Source: Candidatus Pelagibacter sp.
GTDB lineage: Bacteria > Pseudomonadota > Alphaproteobacteria > Pelagibacterales > Pelagibacteraceae
DNA: 64,000 nucleotides
Assembly (NCBI GenBank): GCA_028226735.1
Contig: JAOIYV010000001.1
Location: 14,870 to 78,869 of the forward strand
Reading direction: 5' to 3'
Shown: piece after piece, positions 8,044 to 17,273 of the stretch
Layout: each line of letters begins with the position of its first letter
How positions within the stretch are numbered: position 1 is the first letter of the stretch
The notes under the pieces: model-generated
Databases searched by the model: none
What the model saw: only the letters and a program-made list of their open reading frames with translations
What the model was told of the DNA's origin: nothing
Made by a program: the position numbers and the translations under genes

Positions 8044-8990
8044 CACAAGTACAAAATAACCCCAAAGGTATACTATTTATTTTATTGGGGATGGCGACAT
8101 TTTCTATCCAAGATGCGTTAATTAAATTTGTTTACGAAGATTCAGCATTGTATGAATTGTATTTTGGACGTACTTTTGTAGCACTCGTTTTGTTAGTTGG
8201 GTATCTTAAATACTCTAAACAAAAAATAAATTTAATAACCCACTACCCTTTTTTAACGATCTTAAGAGTTATATGTTTCTTTTTTGGATTTAGTTTTTTC
8301 TATATTTCACTAACATACATGTCTTTAGCAATGGCTAATGCATTATTTTTCTCTAGTCCATTTTTTGTTTCAATTTTAGCAACAATTTTTTTAAAAGAGA
8401 AAGTTGGTATAAGAAGATGGTCTGCAATTTTTGTTGGATTCTTGGGAGTGTATATTGTTTTAGACCCAGATTTTAGTAATTTTGATTATATGAAGTTAGC
8501 ACCTGTTGCTTGTGCCTTATGTTACTCTATATCAATGACTATTACAAAAATTACTTCAGACAAAGATAATGTTTATACTCAAATGATACATTTATACTTG
8601 GGTGCACTTTTAATAAGTATTTTATTTTTTATTTTTACAGGTGAAGGACAGTTTGATAATTTTGATAACCCAGCAATTAAATTTATTTTTAGGGAATGGT
8701 TTACCAATGTTCCTTTTGCTTGGCCATTTATTATAGCAATGGGATGTATTGGTGCTTTTGCATTTTATTTTGTTTTTAATGCATACAGTATTGCATCGCC
8801 TTCAGTTGTTTCTCTCTATGAGTATTCCTTAATAATCTGGTCAATATTAATAGGATATATTGTGTTTAATAATATTCCATCACCAAGAACTTTCATTGGT
8901 GTTACAATAATTATAACTGCAGGGATATATATTTATTTAAGAGAAAAAACAAAAGATCAATTGATCGTTACTGATACTCCTACTAGATAA
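8040..8990 (+). CDS. EamA/DMT-superfamily transporter
   Basis: Inner-membrane protein of 316 aa with about ten hydrophobic helices in two EamA repeats: the first is near residues 10-140 (ILFILLGMATFSIQDALIK), the second from about 150. DMT carriers usually export or import small metabolites. It sits between an alcohol dehydrogenase and an IPNS-like dioxygenase, overlapping both genes by a few bases, so it probably moves a substrate or product of this pathway. Direction and substrate cannot be read from the sequence. Confidence 0.85.
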   Translation: MTQVQNNPKGILFILLGMATFSIQDALIKFVYEDSALYELYFGRTFVALVLLVGYLKYSKQKINLITHYPFLTILRVICFFFGFSFFYISLTYMSLAMANALFFSSPFFVSILATIFLKEKVGIRRWSAIFVGFLGVYIVLDPDFSNFDYMKLAPVACALCYSISMTITKITSDKDNVYTQMIHLYLGALLISILFFIFTGEGQFDNFDNPAIKFIFREWFTNVPFAWPFIIAMGCIGAFAFYFVFNAYSIASPSVVSLYEYSLIIWSILIGYIVFNNIPSPRTFIGVTIIITAGIYIYLREKTKDQLIVTDTPTR

Positions 8991-9958
8991 TGAAAAATTA
9001 TATACCAACTATAGATATTTCCTCTTTAGTAAGCTCAAAATTTAATTCTCTACCTGCAAATAATACTATTAAGAAAATTGAAAAGGCTTGCATTGAAGTA
9101 GGTTTTTTTCAAATTACTGGTCATGGAATTAAAAAAAAAGAAATTAACAATATTGCTAAAATTGGTAATTTTTTTTTTGATTCACCTATTAAGAATAAGA
9201 TGAAACTTGCACCAAAAAAATGGAATAAAATTAATAAAAATGTTTACAGAGGATATTTCCCAAATGATGTAAATGGAAAAGAAGGACTAGATATTGGAGA
9301 TTTAAAAGTAACAAAAAAATATGCTTTAAAATTGAAAAATCCATACATAGAATATCTTGACCTTAATAAAGCTATCAATAAAAAATCTATAAAATTATTA
9401 AGTAATTATTTTGATCAATTATTTATATTGGGAGAAATTTTATTTAAAAGTATTATTCAACTATACAAGAAAGATACTAAAAACTCTAAATTAGCATTTG
9501 CGAGACTTAAAACCTTAAGCACTCTAAGATTTAACTGTTATCCCAATCAAACAAAACCTATCGAAATTTCTAAACAGGATGGTGTTGCTTTGGGATGTGA
9601 GACGCATGTCGATAGTGGAATTTTTACTATTTTATATCAAGACAAAAAAGGAGGTCTTCAAGTTCAGAATAGAAAAACCAAAAAGTGGTACGATGTTCCT
9701 TTTAATAAAAATGCTTTGATCGTAAATACTGGATTGGCTTTACAGTTTTTAAGTAAAGGAAAGTTAAAAGCAACTAACCATAGAGTGCTGTGGAACAAAA
9801 CTAAAAGAATGTCTATACCTTTTTTCTTTGAACCTTCATATGACTTTAAAATGAGCCACTCTTTTTTAGGTAGATCAGCCAAAAATACAACTAATGGTAT
9901 ATTTTTTGAAACTTTTTTAAAAAAATCTTTAAAAAAATTTATTGAATATCAACGCTAA
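8990..9958 (+). CDS. Isopenicillin-N-synthase-like Fe(II)/2-oxoglutarate oxygenase
   Basis: A 322-aa member of the 2OG-Fe(II) oxygenase superfamily with the N-terminal DIOX_N region (IPTIDISSL, ACIEVGFFQITGHGI). Iron ligands are H206-x-D208 (THVDSG) and H264 (TNHRV). The 2-oxoglutarate Arg is in R273-M-S275 (RMSIPFF). It is the third non-haem iron enzyme in five kilobases, after the TauD and PhnZ-like proteins. It closes the first part of the plus-strand train: a 104-bp gap follows, the longest in this train before the solute-binding protein. Substrate unknown. Confidence 0.83.
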   Translation: MKNYIPTIDISSLVSSKFNSLPANNTIKKIEKACIEVGFFQITGHGIKKKEINNIAKIGNFFFDSPIKNKMKLAPKKWNKINKNVYRGYFPNDVNGKEGLDIGDLKVTKKYALKLKNPYIEYLDLNKAINKKSIKLLSNYFDQLFILGEILFKSIIQLYKKDTKNSKLAFARLKTLSTLRFNCYPNQTKPIEISKQDGVALGCETHVDSGIFTILYQDKKGGLQVQNRKTKKWYDVPFNKNALIVNTGLALQFLSKGKLKATNHRVLWNKTKRMSIPFFFEPSYDFKMSHSFLGRSAKNTTNGIFFETFLKKSLKKFIEYQR

Positions 9959-10062
9959 GATTAATAATATTAACCCATAAAGCGATACATAACTCGTCGT
10001 TACTTCCAATACGAAAGCGGGATCAGGTCGTCTTTTTTAAATAATTATTTAAAGGAGGCATA
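9959..10062 (+). promoter_or_regulatory. Possible structured leader (cis-regulatory RNA) before the luciferase-like monooxygenase gene
   Basis: This gap has a 60-base core (about 9975-10033) that is clearly richer in G+C than the surrounding AT-rich DNA. It contains TCGT (9997-10000) and ACGA (10011-10014) able to pair around a loop containing CTTCC (10003-10007). That loop can also pair with GGGA at 10019-10022, or with the ribosome site GGAGG at 10054-10058 (five pairs, one G-U). A pseudoknot that hides the Shine-Dalgarno sequence would be a translational riboswitch of the SAM-II/SAM-V kind. I do not recognise it as a named class, and no terminator hairpin is present. Pairing is by eye only. 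Confidence 0.4.
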
Positions 10063-11232
10063 ATGAAATTTGGATACTTTTGTAACACAACAAACTGGAC
10101 ACACAAACCCTACGATAAACTTTTAGACGAAACTAGAGAAATTACTGAATACTGTGATAAATCTAAATGGGACTCTATTTGGTATACTGAACATCATTTT
10201 AACCATGAGGGAATGGAGTCTCTTACAAACCCATTAATGATGGGAGTTGATGCTGCAGCTAGAACTAAGGATATAAGAATTGGACAAGCTTGTAACGTTA
10301 TTACTTTTCATAACCCAATTAGAATGGCAGAAGATATTGCTTTATTAGATCAGTTATCAAAAGGGAGAGTTGAAATTGGTATTGGTAGAGGAATTTATGG
10401 AAGAGAGGCAATAAATCTTAACAAAGAAGCTGATATGAAAGATCAAGCGAAAAATTTTAGATTATTTGAGGAAACATTAACAATTTTAAAAAAAGCTTGG
10501 AAAGAAAAATTTTTTAATCACAAAGGTGAGTTTTATACTTACCCTGCACCTGACTATGTTTGGCAGCATGACATGAGTCCACCTAATAAAGATCTGGTAA
10601 ACCTTGAGACAAGTGTGATGGAAAATATAAGTGTTCTTCCAAAGCCTTATCAAAAACCATGTCCTCCTATTCATCAGGTTGTTGATGGAATTAGGTCAAT
10701 CGAATGGGCTGCACAACAAGGATTAAACATCATAATGTGGATTCCTACAGTGAAAGCTCTTAAAGTTAAGTTTGAAGCATTTAAAAATGCAAAGTCAGAA
10801 ACTGAAAAAAGAAATGTGCCTATGGGAGAAGGTGTTTCGTTAGTAAGAGACATGTTTATAGCTGACACAATGGAAGAAGCTAAAGAAAAAGCTGGTGAAC
10901 ATATGGTAAATTATATGAGATGGGTTTGTCATTGGAGAGGACTTGGAAACCATATGGATCCAGGTGAAGAGCTACCAGTAACTAAAGGTAAATTGGATTT
11001 ATTGAGTTATGACTTTTTACATAAAAGAAATATGCTTTTTGGAACACCTGAGTATGTAATTGAAAAAATTCATGAATTAAAATCTGAATTAAATTTGCAA
11101 AATCTTCAAGTTTGGTCAAACTTTCCTGGTGTTAAGCATGTAGATTGTATGAAAAGTATTAAGCTTTTTACTGAAAAAGTAATGCCTCACTTTAAAGATG
11201 ACATTGATTCTGAAGTTAAAAAAGTTTCGTGA
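10063..11232 (+). CDS. LLM-class (luciferase-like) flavin-dependent monooxygenase
   Basis: A 389-aa protein of the bacterial luciferase-like TIM-barrel family (KFGYFCNTTNW start, WDSIWYTEHHF near 45-55, RIGQACNVITFHNPIRMAEDIALLDQLSKGRVEIGIGRG). These enzymes use reduced flavin and O2 to oxidise C-S, C-N or aldehyde groups and usually need a separate flavin reductase; none is seen in the operon. A strong ribosome site AAAGGAGG precedes the ATG. The stop overlaps the GTG start of the ThDP enzyme gene. Similar enzymes often occur with AA_synth (DUF1185) proteins, an alpha/beta hydrolase and an aldehyde dehydrogenase, as here. Confidence 0.85.
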   Translation: MKFGYFCNTTNWTHKPYDKLLDETREITEYCDKSKWDSIWYTEHHFNHEGMESLTNPLMMGVDAAARTKDIRIGQACNVITFHNPIRMAEDIALLDQLSKGRVEIGIGRGIYGREAINLNKEADMKDQAKNFRLFEETLTILKKAWKEKFFNHKGEFYTYPAPDYVWQHDMSPPNKDLVNLETSVMENISVLPKPYQKPCPPIHQVVDGIRSIEWAAQQGLNIIMWIPTVKALKVKFEAFKNAKSETEKRNVPMGEGVSLVRDMFIADTMEEAKEKAGEHMVNYMRWVCHWRGLGNHMDPGEELPVTKGKLDLLSYDFLHKRNMLFGTPEYVIEKIHELKSELNLQNLQVWSNFPGVKHVDCMKSIKLFTEKVMPHFKDDIDSEVKKVS

Positions 11233-12929
11233 ACAAATCAAAAAAAAATTTAACTGGCGGTCAAGCTGCTGTTAAATCTTTAAAAAAAGAAAAAGTAAAA
11301 CACGTCTTTGGATTAATTGGTTCAGCTACTATGGAGATGTTTGACGCTTTATATTATGAAAAAAGTATAAAGTTTATAGGAGTAAGAGATGAGAGAACTG
11401 GCACACATATGGCTGATGGATATGCTCGTGCTTCCAATAAGCCTGGTATAATACTTGCAGGTCAAAATGGACCCGGGGCAACAAACTTGGTTACAGGTAT
11501 AGCACAGGCAAAAGCAGCGTTTTCACCAGTTATTGCTTTGGCTGGATCTTATTCAACAAAAGATAATATTGAAGATGCTTTTCAAGGCCTAGATCAACAA
11601 TCGTTGTTTGGCCCAATTACCAAAAAAACATGGACGGTAAAAATTACAAAAAAAATCCCTGCTATAATAGGTGAGGCTTTTAAAGTGGCTATGTCTCCAA
11701 GAAGAGGCCCTGTGTGTATTAATTTACCAAGAAATATTTTGGCAGCAACAGAAAATTTTAATATAAATACCAATAAAACCTCATATAAAAACTTTAGTTT
11801 CATTAAAGGTCAAGTTAGTAAAATTAAAAAAGCAGTAAAAATAATTAAAAATTCCAAAAAAACTGTAATTGTTGCAGGTGCTGGAATCAAGTACACAGCT
11901 CAACATAAAAAAGTGATTAAACTAGCTAGGTATTTAAATATTCCAATCGTAACTGCTGCAGGACACGGGGATGCAATTCCTTTTGATTGTAAATTAAATG
12001 CTGGTCAAATGGGTCCAAGAGGAAATCCTGTTGCTTCAAAACTTGTTATAAAAGCTGATGTTATAATTGCTATTGGAACAAGACTTGGATTTAATTCAAC
12101 TTTTTATTCTTACGATAATATAAATAAAAAAGCTAAGATTATTCAAATAGAGCTAGAGAAGAAAATGCTTGGAAGATATTTTCCTGTTTCTGTTGGAATT
12201 CATGCAGATGCAGCTACTGCCACAAATCAAATTTATGAAGAAATAAAAAAACAAAAAATCACTTTAGATACAAAAAATTGGATACAAGAATATTATAGGG
12301 AAAGAAAGAGGTTTATTTCTAAAAGAGATAAAGTGAGTACAGTAAAAAAATTTCCTATTCAACCTCAAGATTTATTTAAACAATTAAGAAAAGCTCTTCC
12401 TAAAAATTCTGTAATTACTTTAGATGCAGGAACTTTGTGTTTACAGGCAACGGATGCCCTTGAATACTATGATCCACCTTCTTTATTTACTCCGTTAGAT
12501 TTTGGTTTAGTTGGTTTTTCATTTGCTTGTGGTTTAGGAGTAAAAGTAGCGAAGCCAAAAAAAACTGTTGTTAGTCTTATGGGTGATGGTGGATTTGGAA
12601 TGACTGTTTCAGAATTAAGTACTGCAGTTGAATACGGAATAAACACAATTACAATAATAATGAATAATCAAAGTTGGGGAGCAGAAAAAGCTTATCAAAA
12701 AGATTTTTTTGGAAAAAGATACTTGGGTGCAGATATTAAAAGCCCCTCGTTTGATAAAATTGCAGAACTTTATGGAGCAAAAGGTTTCAAAGTTAAAAAA
12801 CTTTCTGAAGTAAACAAAACAATTAAGGCTGCTTTGAAGTGTAACAAACCAGTCATTATCGATATTGATATAGATCGAAATGCTCTATACAGTTTTAGAA
12901 GAGATAGTTTTAAACACAGAATTAAATAA
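11229..12929 (+). CDS. Thiamine diphosphate-dependent enzyme of the acetolactate synthase/Xsc superfamily
   Basis: A 566-aa protein that starts with GTG overlapping the previous stop (GTGA). The ThDP-activating Glu is E55 in VRDERTGTHMADGYARAS, and the C-terminal ThDP-Mg motif is GDGGFGMTV...NNQSWG. Catabolic acetolactate synthases, sulfoacetaldehyde acetyltransferase (Xsc) and oxalyl-CoA-like decarboxylases share this frame. FGLIGSATMEMFD and QNGPGATN resemble Xsc more than biosynthetic IlvB; the true IlvB lies at 49907. No phosphate acetyltransferase or sulfonate genes are adjacent, so an Xsc activity is only a hypothesis. It likely acts on a 2-oxo acid or aldehyde from the monooxygenase pathway. 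Confidence 0.8.
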   Translation: MNKSKKNLTGGQAAVKSLKKEKVKHVFGLIGSATMEMFDALYYEKSIKFIGVRDERTGTHMADGYARASNKPGIILAGQNGPGATNLVTGIAQAKAAFSPVIALAGSYSTKDNIEDAFQGLDQQSLFGPITKKTWTVKITKKIPAIIGEAFKVAMSPRRGPVCINLPRNILAATENFNINTNKTSYKNFSFIKGQVSKIKKAVKIIKNSKKTVIVAGAGIKYTAQHKKVIKLARYLNIPIVTAAGHGDAIPFDCKLNAGQMGPRGNPVASKLVIKADVIIAIGTRLGFNSTFYSYDNINKKAKIIQIELEKKMLGRYFPVSVGIHADAATATNQIYEEIKKQKITLDTKNWIQEYYRERKRFISKRDKVSTVKKFPIQPQDLFKQLRKALPKNSVITLDAGTLCLQATDALEYYDPPSLFTPLDFGLVGFSFACGLGVKVAKPKKTVVSLMGDGGFGMTVSELSTAVEYGINTITIIMNNQSWGAEKAYQKDFFGKRYLGADIKSPSFDKIAELYGAKGFKVKKLSEVNKTIKAALKCNKPVIIDIDIDRNALYSFRRDSFKHRIK

Positions 12930-13556
12930 ATGTCTCAAAAAGATATAGGAAATAAACTTCCAATCTATAAACTTAAAGCAGGAAAAGAAGTTGAAAATTA
13001 TTATGATGAATGGACTATAGAAAATAAATATGACAAAGACATGGTTGATTGGAAATATTCTGGACCTAAAGAAACTGTAGAACTTTTTAAAAAGTACGCC
13101 TCAAAAAAAGATATTAAGATACTAGATGCAGGCTGTGGAACTGGATTAGTTGGGTTAGAGTTAAAAAAAAATGGATTTACAAATATTGATGGGGCTGATT
13201 TTTCACAAAAAATGTTAGATTTAGTTCCAGCAGATGTTTATAAAAATAAATATAAAATAGATTTAAATCAAAAAATTGAGATTTTAAATGATAGCTACGA
13301 TGGGATAACATGTGTGGGCACTTTTACTTATGGTCATGTTAACCCTCCAGCTCTTGGTGAAATGGTAAGAATCAGTAAAAAAAAATCGTATATTTGTTTC
13401 ACCATTAATCTTGGAATTTATGGAGAATATGGGTTTGACAAGAAAATCAAAGAATTAGAAGATAAGAAATATTGGAAAATAATTGAATTTTTCAAATCAA
13501 ACTATATTGCAAGTAAAAATGTTAATGCCTGGTTAGTTATTGCTCAAGTGATATAA
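12930..13556 (+). CDS. Class I SAM-dependent methyltransferase
   Basis: A 208-aa protein with motif I ILDAGCGTG at residues 64-72 and the following acidic turn GADFSQKML. It lies zero bases after the ThDP enzyme stop. Length and fold fit the Methyltransf_11/25 type of small-molecule methylase. Within this operon it may methylate or protect a pathway intermediate. No substrate-specific motif is recognised. Confidence 0.8.
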   Translation: MSQKDIGNKLPIYKLKAGKEVENYYDEWTIENKYDKDMVDWKYSGPKETVELFKKYASKKDIKILDAGCGTGLVGLELKKNGFTNIDGADFSQKMLDLVPADVYKNKYKIDLNQKIEILNDSYDGITCVGTFTYGHVNPPALGEMVRISKKKSYICFTINLGIYGEYGFDKKIKELEDKKYWKIIEFFKSNYIASKNVNAWLVIAQVI

Positions 13557-13566
13557 GATAATAGAT

Positions 13567-14154
13567 ATGGATATTAATTTAAGAAAATTTACAAAATTTG
13601 TAGACAAAACTTTTATCGAAGGGGGGAAAAAAGCTAAGGAACCTGTTTTATTAGTTTCTGTGGCTGCTGTTTTTAAAAACCCATGGCATGGACTAGGTTT
13701 TGTCGAGGATTTAAGACCTGCTATTTTAGATTTAGCCCCAAAGTTAGGTGACTTACTAGTTCCAGAGCTGATTAAAGAAATTGGATCTCCAGAAAAAATT
13801 TTAGCTTATGGTAAAGCAGGTGTTGTAGGATTAAATGGTGAAATAGAGCATGCTTCAGCGTTTATTCATACACTAAGATTTGGGAATAAATTTAGAGATG
13901 CTGTCGGTGGAACTTCTTATTTGAGCTTTACCAATACTAGAGGCTCAGCTGGATCTAAAATTTCTATTCCAATGATGCACAAGACTGACTCTGGTTTAAG
14001 ACCCTATTATTTAACTCATGAATTTACAATTCATGATGCACCATTTGACGATGAAATTGTCATAGCTATTGGTGGAGCATCTAGTGGAAGAGCTCATGCA
14101 AGAACTGGTGATAGGTATCAAGATATGAAAGAGATGGGTATAGAGCCTAAGTAA
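13567..14154 (+). CDS. AA_synth (DUF1185) family protein
   Basis: A 195-aa protein matching the family labelled 'amino acid synthesis' (PF06684): MDINLRKFTKFVDKTFIEGG at the start, the internal block ILAYGKAGVVGLNGEIEHASAFIHT, RDAVGGTSYLSFTNTRG and the C-terminal GGASSGRAHARTGDRYQD. The family name reflects an early annotation; to my knowledge no enzyme activity is established. Members typically neighbour luciferase-like monooxygenases and aldehyde dehydrogenases, as here, which suggests a catabolic isomerase or hydrolase role (inference). Confidence 0.83.
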   Translation: MDINLRKFTKFVDKTFIEGGKKAKEPVLLVSVAAVFKNPWHGLGFVEDLRPAILDLAPKLGDLLVPELIKEIGSPEKILAYGKAGVVGLNGEIEHASAFIHTLRFGNKFRDAVGGTSYLSFTNTRGSAGSKISIPMMHKTDSGLRPYYLTHEFTIHDAPFDDEIVIAIGGASSGRAHARTGDRYQDMKEMGIEPK

Positions 14155-14159
14155 AATTA

Positions 14160-14942
14160 ATGATCAATGGCACCGACTCATCAGAAACTTTTTATTTATT
14201 AAATCAAACTGATAAAAAAATACCAATAATATTTATTCATGGTGTTGGCTTAACACATGAAATTTGGCAACCTCAATTTGATTATTTCAAAAATTATACT
14301 ACAATTTTTTATGACATTCTTGGTCATGGAAAAACTCCTTTAAATAAATCAAATATAAGTTTTGATGATTTTTCAGAGCAATTAATCTTATTAATAAATG
14401 AATTAAAATTTGATAAAATTCATTTAATTGGATTTTCAATAGGCTCTTTAATAGCTAGAAATTTTGCAACAAAATACAATGATAGACTTAAATCTTTGAC
14501 TTTACTTGGTTCAATATTTAAGAGAAATGAATTTCAGCAAAAGATTGTCAATGATAGATATAATTTAACTAAAAATAATTCTAAACTTTCAAGACAAGCT
14601 TTAAAAAGATGGTTTACTGATGAATATTTAGAAAAAAATCCAGATATTTATAAAAAAATAAGTTCTATTTTAGAAAAAAATAATATAGAAAATTTCTTAA
14701 AAGTTTATAAACTTTTCGTATTTCATAAAAATGACGAAAATTTTCAAAATATTAGTGTTAATACTTTAGTTATAACTGGAGAGAACGATATGGGATCTAC
14801 AGTAGAAATGTCTAAAAAATTGAGCGATGTAATTAACAATAGCCAACTAAAAATCATTAAAGGTGGAAAACATCTTTGTGGTATTGAATGTGCAGATGAT
14901 GTAAATATGGCTATTAAGAATTTTATAGAACAAAATGAATAA
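14160..14942 (+). CDS. Alpha/beta-fold hydrolase
   Basis: A 260-aa cytoplasmic hydrolase of the PcaD/epoxide-hydrolase type. The oxyanion region is FIHGVG (25-30), the nucleophile elbow GFSIGS with S93, an acidic residue is in VITGENDMGS, and the C-terminal His is in GGKHLCG, so a full Ser-Asp-His triad is plausible. It lies five bases after the DUF1185 gene and overlaps the aldehyde dehydrogenase start by 8 bases. It likely opens an ester, lactone or enol-lactone produced by the monooxygenase. Substrate unassigned. Confidence 0.83.
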   Translation: MINGTDSSETFYLLNQTDKKIPIIFIHGVGLTHEIWQPQFDYFKNYTTIFYDILGHGKTPLNKSNISFDDFSEQLILLINELKFDKIHLIGFSIGSLIARNFATKYNDRLKSLTLLGSIFKRNEFQQKIVNDRYNLTKNNSKLSRQALKRWFTDEYLEKNPDIYKKISSILEKNNIENFLKVYKLFVFHKNDENFQNISVNTLVITGENDMGSTVEMSKKLSDVINNSQLKIIKGGKHLCGIECADDVNMAIKNFIEQNE

Positions 14943-16416
14943 ATTAAAAAAATATAAAATGTTTATTGATGGTGAGTGGGTTGACTCAGAAAGTAAAAAA
15001 ACTTTTGAAACTCTTAACCCAGAAACAAATAAACCTTGGGCAATCGTTCCTGAGGCAAGTGCAAAAGATGTGGATAGAGCGGTTAAAGCTGCTCAAAAAG
15101 CATTTGAGGGTGAATGGCCAAAATTATTACCAAGAGAAAGAGGAAAATTTTTAAGAGCTATTGGTAACCAATTAAGAGAAAATGCAGAGATGCTTGGAGA
15201 AATTGAAACAATTGATACAGGAAAATTATTTAGAGAAACAAAAAAACAAGCAAATTATATTGCTGAATATTATGATTATTATGCAGGACTTGCTGATAAA
15301 GTTGAAGGAACAGTATTGCCGATTGATAAACCAAACATACAGGCAATTACAACAAGAATTCCTATAGGAGTGATTGCTGCAATCGTACCATGGAATTCAC
15401 AAATGTTTTTAACTGCAACTAAACTTGCCCCAGCTCTCGCAATGGGAAATACTGTAGTGCTTAAATCATCAGAGTTAGCTCCAGCTGTTATTTTTGAATT
15501 TGGAAAGTTAATTGAAAAAACTAATTTACCAAAAGGAGTTATAAACATTATCACTGGTTTTGGCGATCCATGTGGTAAAGCTTTAACCACTCATAACTTT
15601 GTTGAAAAAGTTGCCTTCACTGGAGGTCCAGAGACTGCTAGACACATAATTAGAAATTCTGCTGAAAACTTATCTGAGGTTAGTTTGGAACTGGGAGGAA
15701 AAAGCCCTGTTGCTGTATTTGATGATGCCAAACAAGATAATGCTATAAACGGTATTGTTGCAGGAATTTTTGGTGCTAGTGGACAGAGTTGTATTGCTGG
15801 TTCTAGACTTTATATTCAAAATGGAATTTATGAAGAATTTTTAACTAAACTTGTAAAACGAGCAGAAAAAATAAAAATTGGCGCACCAATGGACTCAGAG
15901 ACTGAAATGGGACCTTTAAGTAATTTTAAACAATTAGAAATTATAGAAAAAAATATAAAACAAACTATTGCACAGGGTGGAAAACTTAGGTGTGGTGGTA
16001 AAAGAGATTCATTTTCAAATGAAGGTTATTATTTTCCCCCAACTATTATTGAGTGTAATAATCACAATCTACCAACAGCAGAAAATGAATTATTTGGACC
16101 AGTTTTATCTGTAATGAAATTTGATACAGAAGAAGAAGTTTTGAAAAAAATGAATGATAACCAATATGGATTATCATCAGGTGTTTATACAAGTGACCTT
16201 GCAAGAGGAATGAGAGTTTCAAAAGCAATTCGTGCAGGAATTACATTTGTTAATACTTATAGACTAATATCTCCTTCAGCTCCTTTTGGAGGAATAAAAG
16301 ATAGTGGATATGGAAAAGAAGCAGGCATTGAATCTATTAAAGATTATACAAGAGTAAAAACAACTTGGTTTTATACATCTGATGAGCCATCTCTTGATCC
16401 TTTTTCAATGAGATAA
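14935..16416 (+). CDS. NAD(P)-dependent aldehyde dehydrogenase
   Basis: A standard 493-aa ALDH. The oxyanion Asn is N154 in VPWNSQ, the Rossmann segment is VAFTGGPETA, the general base is E252 in ELGGKSP and the nucleophile C286 in GQSCIAGS. Betaine-aldehyde, 4-hydroxymuconic-semialdehyde and other ALDH classes share this pattern, so substrate is not fixed. Its place after the hydrolase and monooxygenase suggests oxidation of a pathway aldehyde to an acid. The stop overlaps the following transporter ATG by one base (TAATG). Confidence 0.88.
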   Translation: MNKLKKYKMFIDGEWVDSESKKTFETLNPETNKPWAIVPEASAKDVDRAVKAAQKAFEGEWPKLLPRERGKFLRAIGNQLRENAEMLGEIETIDTGKLFRETKKQANYIAEYYDYYAGLADKVEGTVLPIDKPNIQAITTRIPIGVIAAIVPWNSQMFLTATKLAPALAMGNTVVLKSSELAPAVIFEFGKLIEKTNLPKGVINIITGFGDPCGKALTTHNFVEKVAFTGGPETARHIIRNSAENLSEVSLELGGKSPVAVFDDAKQDNAINGIVAGIFGASGQSCIAGSRLYIQNGIYEEFLTKLVKRAEKIKIGAPMDSETEMGPLSNFKQLEIIEKNIKQTIAQGGKLRCGGKRDSFSNEGYYFPPTIIECNNHNLPTAENELFGPVLSVMKFDTEEEVLKKMNDNQYGLSSGVYTSDLARGMRVSKAIRAGITFVNTYRLISPSAPFGGIKDSGYGKEAGIESIKDYTRVKTTWFYTSDEPSLDPFSMR

Positions 16417-17273
16417 TGCCCTTAAAACATTTGTTCATTTTGCTGTTTATAATGGCAGCTCATGGAAGTGCTTTTCCTGTTGCTAAACTAGCATTAAATA
16501 ATTCTGTTCCACCAATTCTGATGGCATCACTTAGAATGGGTTTAGTATTAATTATATTAATTCCTTTTTGGAAGTTTAAAATTCCTAATAAAAAATACTT
16601 TCCTTCACTGGTAGCTTTTTCAATCTCTATGGGTGTTATGGTTTATGTATTTATGAATTTATCTCTTTATCATTCGTCAATAATATCGCCAATAATTGTT
16701 GGTTCTCAATTAGCTATACCTTTTGGAATACTTGCAAGTGCAGTTATGCTCGGAGAAAATATTAGTAGAAATAAATGGATACTTATCTTTACAGCTTTTA
16801 TTGGAATTTTAATAATATTTTTTGATCCAAAGTTGAATGATAATTTTTTAGGATTGTTTTTTGCAAGCTTAATGGCTTTATTCTTTGGCCTAGCCCAAGT
16901 TTACTCTAGACAATTGAAGGATTTGGATACTAGTTTAATTAATTCAAGCATTGGCCTTTTTGGTTTTATATTTCTATTAATAATTTCTTATTTTATTGAA
17001 GGTGATACAGTTTCTAATTTCAAATCAATCAACTTAGAATCTTGGCTGTTAATTTCGTACCAAGCTATAATTGTTTCTTTATGCGCTCATCTACTAATGT
17101 TTTATCTCTATAAGTTTTATACAGTTGGTCGAATTTTTCCTTTTTATTCCTTGTTCCCAATTTTTGGGATAATCTTTACTTTTTTGGTATTTGGAGAGGT
17201 TCCAACCACTTTTTTCATTTCTGGTGGAATAATAGTAATAACTTCGGTCTTTTTGCTTAGTAAAATAAGATAA
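16416..17273 (+). CDS. EamA/DMT-superfamily transporter
   Basis: An inner-membrane carrier of 285 aa with about ten predicted helices in two EamA repeats (start LKHLFILLFIMAAHGSAFPVAKLAL). It ends the second catabolic block and is translationally coupled to the aldehyde dehydrogenase gene. It differs clearly in sequence from the DMT protein at 8040, so it is not a recent duplicate. It probably handles a substrate or product of the block. Confidence 0.84.
   Translation: MPLKHLFILLFIMAAHGSAFPVAKLALNNSVPPILMASLRMGLVLIILIPFWKFKIPNKKYFPSLVAFSISMGVMVYVFMNLSLYHSSIISPIIVGSQLAIPFGILASAVMLGENISRNKWILIFTAFIGILIIFFDPKLNDNFLGLFFASLMALFFGLAQVYSRQLKDLDTSLINSSIGLFGFIFLLIISYFIEGDTVSNFKSINLESWLLISYQAIIVSLCAHLLMFYLYKFYTVGRIFPFYSLFPIFGIIFTFLVFGEVPTTFFISGGIIVITSVFLLSKIR

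Noticed and set aside
11229..12929. Calling the ThDP enzyme sulfoacetaldehyde acetyltransferase (Xsc) outright
   Set aside because: The N-terminal blocks resemble Xsc, but no phosphate acetyltransferase or sulfonate genes adjoin it, and other acetolactate synthase-like enzymes fit as well.
15279..15590. Minus-strand 103-codon frame in the aldehyde dehydrogenase gene
   Set aside because: It overlaps conserved ALDH core sequence and has no family resemblance of its own.
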